Assembly (NCBI GenBank): GCA_903865465.1
Contig: CAIPJU010000367.1
Location: 1-20,030 of the forward strand
Direction of reading: 5' to 3'
Length of the DNA: 20,030 bases
Source of the DNA: an uncultured Bacteroidota bacterium
GTDB lineage: Bacteria; Bacteroidota; Bacteroidia; Bacteroidales; VadinHA17
The notes beneath the pieces were generated by a model. That model saw nothing but the letters and a program-made list of their open reading frames with translations. It did not search any database and had not been told where the DNA came from. The translations under genes were made by a program, and so were the position numbers. Below, one piece after another: positions 15,253 through 20,030 of this stretch. Each line of letters opens with the position of its first letter. Within the stretch, counting starts at the first letter, position 1.

Positions 15253-18200
15253 TCAGAGCGTCTTCTTAACCTCTACCTCTGTGTAGCCTTCGACGATGTC
15301 TCCGATCTTTATATCGTTGAAATTATGAAGGTTAAGTCCGCATTCATAGCCACCGACAACCTCTCTTACGTCATCTTTAAACCTCTTCAGCGATCCAAGT
15401 TCTCCGGTATAAATAACAATACCATCGCGGATAATCCTTACCCTGGTGTTCCTTGTTATTTTTCCTTCCTTCACATAGCAACCTGCTACTGAACCCACTT
15501 TGGTTACCTTGAATACTTCACGTACTTCGAGAGTGGCAACTATATCTTCCCTTACCTCTGGCGATAACATACCTTCCATTGCCGACTTAATCTCGCCAAT
15601 GGCATTGTAGATAATTGAGTAGAGTCTGACATCTATCTCCTCTTTTTCTGCAAGCTTACGTGCACTAACAGAAGGCCTCACCTGGAATCCGACAATAATA
15701 GCATTCGATGCTGCTGCGAGCAGAACATCAGATTCGGATATCTGTCCGACTGCCTTATGAATAATATTAAGCTGAATCTCTGCAGTAGAAAGTTTTATAA
15801 GTGAGTCGCTCAGAGCCTCAACCGATCCGTCCACGTCTCCCTTAACAATAATGTTCAGTTCCTGGAAGTTACCGATGGCAATCCTTCGGCCTATTTCATC
15901 GAGGGTGATATGCTTCTGGGTACGCAGGCCCTGTTCCCTCTGAAGCTGGGCCCTTTTTGTTGCAATATCCTTGGCTTCCCTGTCACTGTCCATAACATTG
16001 AATTTGTCTCCGGCCTGAGGCGCTCCATTGAGACCAAGTATCAGAGCGGGTGTTGCCGGGCCTACTATGTCTACTTTGTTACCTCTTTCATTGTACATAG
16101 CCTTGACATGCCCGTAGCAGCTTCCTGCCAGAAGGATATCTCCTATTTTCAGTGTTCCTGCTTTCACAAGTATCGTAGCTGTGAATCCGCGCCCTTTGTC
16201 GAGTGATGATTCAATTACAGTGCCTATGGCAGGTTTATCAGGATTTGCCTTGAGATCAAGCATCTCGGCTTCAAGCAATACTTTGTCGAGAAGGGTTTTA
16301 ATGTTCAGGCCGCTCTTCGCAGAAATTTCCTGTGACTGGTATTTACCTCCCCAGTCTTCGACCAGATAGTTCATTGTAGCAAGAGCCTCCTTAATTTTCT
16401 CAGGATTGGCTGATTGTTTATCTACCTTGTTTATAGCAAAAATTATTGGGACTCCTGCAGCGGAAGCGTGATTTATTGCTTCCCTTGTCTGAGGCATTAC
16501 GCCGTCGTCAGCGGCTACCACAATGATGGCGATATCGGTAATCTGAGCACCACGGGCACGCATTGCTGTAAAAGCTTCATGACCAGGGGTGTCGAGGAAG
16601 GTGATTTGACGGCCATCCTCAAGTATTACTCCATAGGCACCAATATGCTGTGTTATTCCTCCTGCCTCACCTGCTATGACGTTTGTATTCCTTATATAGT
16701 CGAGCAGTTTGGTTTTTCCATGGTCGACATGTCCCATCACAGTAACAATAGGGGGGCGAGGTTTAAGATCCTCATCAGCATCTACATGTTCCCTGACAGC
16801 TTCCTGTAATTCAGCGCTGACAAATTCAACTTTAAATCCGAACTCATCGGCTAGGATAGCCATTGTTTCAGCATCGAGACGCTGGTTGATCGATACAAAG
16901 AGGCCAAGGCTCATGCAGGTCGATATGATCTCTGTAACTGCGATATTCATCATCGACGCAAGTTCATTTACTGAAACGAACTCAGTCACTTTGAGAATAT
17001 TCTTATCCTGTTCAATTTTATCTTCTACCTCCTTGTGCTTAAGGCTGATAGCATCCCTTTTATCCCTTCTGTAACGTGATCCCTTTGATTTTCCCTTGGT
17101 TGTGAGACGGGCAAGAGTCTCTTTTATCTGTTTCTGTACCTCTTCCTCGTCAACTTCTGCTCTGACAGGTCTCTTTTTTATTACCTTTTTGGCACCTGGT
17201 TTATCTTTCTTATCTGCGGCTACAACAGGTTTTACTACTGGTACCACCTCTTTTTCCTTAAGTATTCTCTTTCTTCTCTTTTTCTTCCTGAAGTCGGAGT
17301 CCCCATTCACCTTTACAGGCTGGTAGGGAGTCGATTTCTTCTTATCATCGACAGGAAGTTCTATCCTTCCTACTACACGCGGACCTGCAAGCTTTTGAAA
17401 ATCAGTCTTAAAAAGCGCAACTGTCTCTTCAACAGGTGCCGGAGCAGGCATTTCTGCAACCACTACTTCAACAGGTTTTTCCTCCTGTACAGTGGCAACT
17501 ATTACAAGCTCTTCTGCCGGAACTTCCCTGATGATCTCAACTTCCGGTTCCGCTGGTTTAACACTATTTTCGACTATAATGGTTTCCTTTGCTTCAACAA
17601 CAGGTTCTTCGGGGAGTTCTTCCTTTTTGGTCTTCTTAGGTGAGCTTCCTTCTCTCTTCAAAGCATCGAGATCAATCTTCCCGACTATGCGAAGGTCGAT
17701 ATTTGACTTCGGCATAATTTCTTCTGCCGGTGGAACCGGAGCAGGCACTTCAGGCTCAGGAGCCGGCTTTTTATTCTCTATTGCGGCAACAGGAGCTACT
17801 TGGACCTTAGGCTCAGGCTCTTCCTTGACAGGAGCAGGTTTTTCGGTTTTTGGCTTAAGGGTTTTTTCAAGATCTATTTTACCAACAAGCTTAATGTCAG
17901 GTTTCTTAATCTCTGTCCTGATATCGATGGTCGCCTTGTGTCCCGAATGGTCTTTGATAAGGACATTATCATCCTTCTCCAACTCTTCAGTTTCTGTTTT
18001 TTCTGAAAAGTCATCAATTGATACGGTCTCCTTTTTACGGTGAAGATCTTTTAGGATAAGCTTTTCAGACTCTTTTTTAACACTGATGTCGGTGCTATAT
18101 TCTTTAATGAGAAGAATATACGCCTCGTGCGGAAGTTTTGTATTTGGGTTTGGATCAAGTTCTAAGCCTTTCTTATGAAGGAATTCCACAATAGTGGATA

Positions 18201-18261
18201 TTCCCACATTGAATTCGCGGGCTGCTTTACTTAATCGCGTAACCTTAATGTCATCTGTCAT
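15253..18261 (-). CDS. infB: Translation initiation factor IF-2
   Basis: A GTPase that brings initiator tRNA to the 30S subunit and promotes subunit joining. I start it at ATG 18261 (1,002 residues), because 'MTDDIKVTRLSKAAREFNVG' is the usual IF-2 beginning; an upstream in-frame ATG at 18327 would overlap nusA and add 22 unrelated residues. An N-terminal IF2-N helical domain (1-45) is followed by a long Pro/Glu/Lys-rich linker (about 60-410), a second IF2-N-like domain (423-480), then the G domain: G1 'GHVDHGKT' (510-517), G3 'DTPGH' (557-561), G4 'NKVD' (611-614), then 'SAKSG'. Domains II, III and the tRNA-binding C-terminus follow and end normally. The linker carries three copies of a VGKIDL-like motif. 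It lies 58 nt after nusA on the same strand. Confidence 0.97.
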   Translation of the reverse strand: MTDDIKVTRLSKAAREFNVGISTIVEFLHKKGLELDPNPNTKLPHEAYILLIKEYSTDISVKKESEKLILKDLHRKKETVSIDDFSEKTETEELEKDDNVLIKDHSGHKATIDIRTEIKKPDIKLVGKIDLEKTLKPKTEKPAPVKEEPEPKVQVAPVAAIENKKPAPEPEVPAPVPPAEEIMPKSNIDLRIVGKIDLDALKREGSSPKKTKKEELPEEPVVEAKETIIVENSVKPAEPEVEIIREVPAEELVIVATVQEEKPVEVVVAEMPAPAPVEETVALFKTDFQKLAGPRVVGRIELPVDDKKKSTPYQPVKVNGDSDFRKKKRRKRILKEKEVVPVVKPVVAADKKDKPGAKKVIKKRPVRAEVDEEEVQKQIKETLARLTTKGKSKGSRYRRDKRDAISLKHKEVEDKIEQDKNILKVTEFVSVNELASMMNIAVTEIISTCMSLGLFVSINQRLDAETMAILADEFGFKVEFVSAELQEAVREHVDADEDLKPRPPIVTVMGHVDHGKTKLLDYIRNTNVIAGEAGGITQHIGAYGVILEDGRQITFLDTPGHEAFTAMRARGAQITDIAIIVVAADDGVMPQTREAINHASAAGVPIIFAINKVDKQSANPEKIKEALATMNYLVEDWGGKYQSQEISAKSGLNIKTLLDKVLLEAEMLDLKANPDKPAIGTVIESSLDKGRGFTATILVKAGTLKIGDILLAGSCYGHVKAMYNERGNKVDIVGPATPALILGLNGAPQAGDKFNVMDSDREAKDIATKRAQLQREQGLRTQKHITLDEIGRRIAIGNFQELNIIVKGDVDGSVEALSDSLIKLSTAEIQLNIIHKAVGQISESDVLLAAASNAIIVGFQVRPSVSARKLAEKEEIDVRLYSIIYNAIGEIKSAMEGMLSPEVREDIVATLEVREVFKVTKVGSVAGCYVKEGKITRNTRVRIIRDGIVIYTGELGSLKRFKDDVREVVGGYECGLNLHNFNDIKIGDIVEGYTEVEVKKTL

Positions 18262-18319
18262 ATATGTTTCTTGCCTTTTTTTAACTAAAATCTTTAATTT
18301 GAACAGATTATAATCAATG

Positions 18320-19558
18320 TCATTCAAATTCAGCTTTAAGGATATTTACCACCTCCCTGACGGTTTCCTCTTCAAGATCGGTTCTCTTAACCAAATCGTT
18401 AATTGTGAGGTTTAAAACGCTTCGGGCTGTATCGCATCCTATGGCTTTGAGTTCGTCAATGATCCAGCTTTCAATTTCATCGCTGAACTCCTCGAGGTTG
18501 ACGTCCTCTTCATCTTCTCCTCCTGGTTCGCGGTAAACATCAATTTCATAACCGGTTAGCTGGCTTGCCAGTTTAATATTCAATCCGCCTTTACCAATAG
18601 CCAGTGAAACTTCGTCGGGCTTGAGATAAATCTGAGCCCTCTTTGATTCTTCAATAAGTTTAATAGATGTTATTTTCGCAGGACTGAGAGCTCTCTGAAT
18701 AAACAACTGGTTATTTGATGTAAAGTTAATGACATCAATATTTTCATTGCGGAGTTCCCTTACAATGCCGTGTATTCGTGAACCCTTCATACCAACACAT
18801 GCTCCTACAGGGTCAATCCTTTCGTCGTATGATTCAACGGCAACTTTTGCACGTTCACCCGGGACACGTACTATCTTCTTGATAGTTATAAGTCCGTCGA
18901 ATATCTCGGGAACTTCAAGTTCGAAAAGCCTTTCAAGGAAGACAGGCGATGTACGGCTGAGGATTATGAAAGGCGTGTTGTTTCTCATTTCAACCTTTAT
19001 CACAACTGCCCTGATAGAGTCTCCCTTACGGAAATGGTCCGAAGGGATCTGCTCGCTTTTGGGAAGGATGAGTTCATTCCCGTCGTCATCGAGCACGAGT
19101 ATCTCCCTTTTCCAAACCTGGTAAACCTCACCGGTAACAATCTCACCAATGCGATCCTTGTATTTGATATAGATGTTGTTTTTTTCAAGATCGAGTATCC
19201 TGGCAGTAAGATTCTGACGAAGTGAAAGGATTGCCCTTCTTCCGAAGTCGAGGAATTTGACCTCATCGGATACATCTTCTCCGACTTCATAATCTTCATC
19301 AATCTCTTTTGCTTTTGAAAGCGGTATCTGTGTTATCGGATCAGTGATTTCACCATCTTCAACAACCACTCTGTTTCTCCATATTTCGAAGTCACCTTTG
19401 TCGATGTTTACGATAATATCGAAATTGTCGGCAGAACCATATCTCTTTTGCAGCATGCTTCTGAAGACATCCTCGAGAACGCTCATCATTGTTGGGCGGT
19501 CGATGTTCTTCAGCTCCTTGAATTCCGAAAAGGTGTCAATCAAATTTACATTTTCCAT
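18320..19558 (-). CDS. nusA: Transcription termination/antitermination factor NusA
   Basis: A 412-residue RNA polymerase-associated factor for pausing, termination and antitermination. The order is an N-terminal polymerase-binding domain (about 1-125), S1 domain (about 134-200), KH1 with 'GACVGMKGSRI' (252-262), KH2 with 'AIGKGGLNIKLA' (320-331), an acidic linker 'GGEDEEDVNLEEF' (346-358) and a short helix-hairpin-helix-like C-terminus (about 362-412). Both KH motifs keep the G-x-x-G loop. The long acidic-repeat C-terminus of the Escherichia coli protein is absent, as is usual outside Proteobacteria. It lies between rimP (20-bp gap) and infB on the minus strand. Confidence 0.97.
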   Translation of the reverse strand: MENVNLIDTFSEFKELKNIDRPTMMSVLEDVFRSMLQKRYGSADNFDIIVNIDKGDFEIWRNRVVVEDGEITDPITQIPLSKAKEIDEDYEVGEDVSDEVKFLDFGRRAILSLRQNLTARILDLEKNNIYIKYKDRIGEIVTGEVYQVWKREILVLDDDGNELILPKSEQIPSDHFRKGDSIRAVVIKVEMRNNTPFIILSRTSPVFLERLFELEVPEIFDGLITIKKIVRVPGERAKVAVESYDERIDPVGACVGMKGSRIHGIVRELRNENIDVINFTSNNQLFIQRALSPAKITSIKLIEESKRAQIYLKPDEVSLAIGKGGLNIKLASQLTGYEIDVYREPGGEDEEDVNLEEFSDEIESWIIDELKAIGCDTARSVLNLTINDLVKRTDLEEETVREVVNILKAEFE

Positions 19559-19578
19559 CTGGTGTAAACCTCTTAATA

Positions 19579-20030
19579 TTATTTAATTGTTAAAATTGCT
19601 CTGGTAGTTTTCACCTGGTCGAAATTGAATGAAATATCCTTTAGTTCTTTGGTTTTACCTTTGACCTTTAATTCCGTTTCAAGTTCAAATCCGCCTGATG
19701 TAACGTTTTTAAGTTTTCCCGTTAATTTAGTGCCTTCAATGTCAGTTACTTCAACTTTCCTGCCTTCGTTCTTCAGGTACTGCCTGAATACTGCGAAGGG
19801 GTGATCTAGCCCCGGTGATGATACCTGAAGTTCAAAATCTTCGGCATCGCGGTCGAGGCTGCTTTCAATGTGCCGGTGTATGGCAATGCAGTCGTCAATT
19901 GTTATTCCGCTATTCCTGTCAGCAAGTACAGTTATCTTGTTGGAGCTGCTGACTTTAACGGCAACAAGAAAGAGTTCCGTTCCTTTTAAAAACTCTTCAA
20001 CCAGCGATTCTATTTTTTGTTTCTCAATCA
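19579..20030 (-). CDS. rimP: Ribosome maturation factor RimP, start cut off by the window
   Basis: Reading the minus strand, 149 or more codons are open from the window edge to TAA (19579-19581). The product helps 30S subunit assembly. The signature 'QVSSPGLDHPF' near the middle is the conserved RimP block, and the N-terminal part ('IEKQKIESLVEEFLKG') and C-terminal part ('FNFDQVKTTRAILTIK', small SH3-like domain) fit the family. Length is close to the usual 150-160 residues. The first two visible bases read TG on the minus strand, so an ATG start may be cut just by the window edge. It is the first of the rimP-nusA-infB group; the promoter is outside. Confidence 0.92.
   Translation of the reverse strand, partial: IEKQKIESLVEEFLKGTELFLVAVKVSSSNKITVLADRNSGITIDDCIAIHRHIESSLDRDAEDFELQVSSPGLDHPFAVFRQYLKNEGRKVEVTDIEGTKLTGKLKNVTSGGFELETELKVKGKTKELKDISFNFDQVKTTRAILTIK

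Noticed and set aside
17492..18043. 183-codon plus-strand open frame opposite infB
   Set aside because: It is Ser/Thr/Gly-rich antisense of the Pro/Glu/Lys-rich IF-2 linker, with no domain and no promoter.
18262..18327. 22-residue upstream extension of IF-2 from ATG 18327
   Set aside because: It would overlap nusA and does not resemble the IF-2 N-terminus, which begins at MTDDIKVTRL.
1..20030. CRISPR arrays, insertion sequences, tRNA or rRNA genes, phage or defence genes
   Set aside because: No regularly spaced repeats, transposase-like frames, terminal inverted repeats or RNA gene signatures were seen on either strand.

Overview
The window comes from a member of the Bacteroidota. The evidence is the 3' end of sprA (the type IX secretion translocon), an amylase with a type IX C-terminal sorting domain, promoter -7 boxes of the TAnnTTTG type, few Shine-Dalgarno sites, and Bacteroidota-like NusA and IF-2. 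Base composition looks uniform throughout, with no mobile element, tRNA, rRNA or CRISPR array. The presence of maltose phosphorylase and GcvH does not fix the genus; a Bacteroidales or Marinilabiliales-like organism is a guess.

Layout: (1) 1-2070, the C-terminal 689 codons of SprA (+). (2) 2348-10626, a plus-strand maltodextrin cluster: MFS/SLC45-type sugar transporter, beta-phosphoglucomutase, GH65 maltose phosphorylase, a GH13 lipoprotein and a GH13 enzyme with a signal peptide. The first three genes are joined by 4-nt ATGA overlaps. (3) 10607-13393, a minus-strand 928-aa multidomain GH13 amylase carrying a type IX sorting domain; it overlaps the preceding gene tail to tail by 20 bp. (4) 13660-14679, a divergent LacI-family regulator. 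(5) 14786-15160, gcvH (+). (6) 15253-20030, infB, nusA and rimP on the minus strand, in the standard rimP-nusA-infB order. A strong hairpin between gcvH and infB probably terminates both.

How the genes work together (inference from family knowledge): the type IX-exported amylase attacks starch or glycogen outside the cell, the lipoprotein and the signal-peptide GH13 enzymes shorten the products, and the MFS protein imports maltose. The GH65 enzyme splits maltose with phosphate into glucose and beta-glucose-1-phosphate, and PgmB converts the latter to glucose-6-phosphate, saving an ATP. The LacI-family protein is the obvious local regulator; a perfect 9-bp inverted repeat lies between it and the amylase gene. 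No SusC/SusD pair is present in the window.

I do not see a clearly new molecular system. The points most worth a second look are the structured leader ahead of the second GH13 gene, the inverted repeat in the divergent regulatory region, the long insert in the transporter, the apparent three-compartment division of amylases, and the repeated VGKIDL-type motif in the IF-2 linker.
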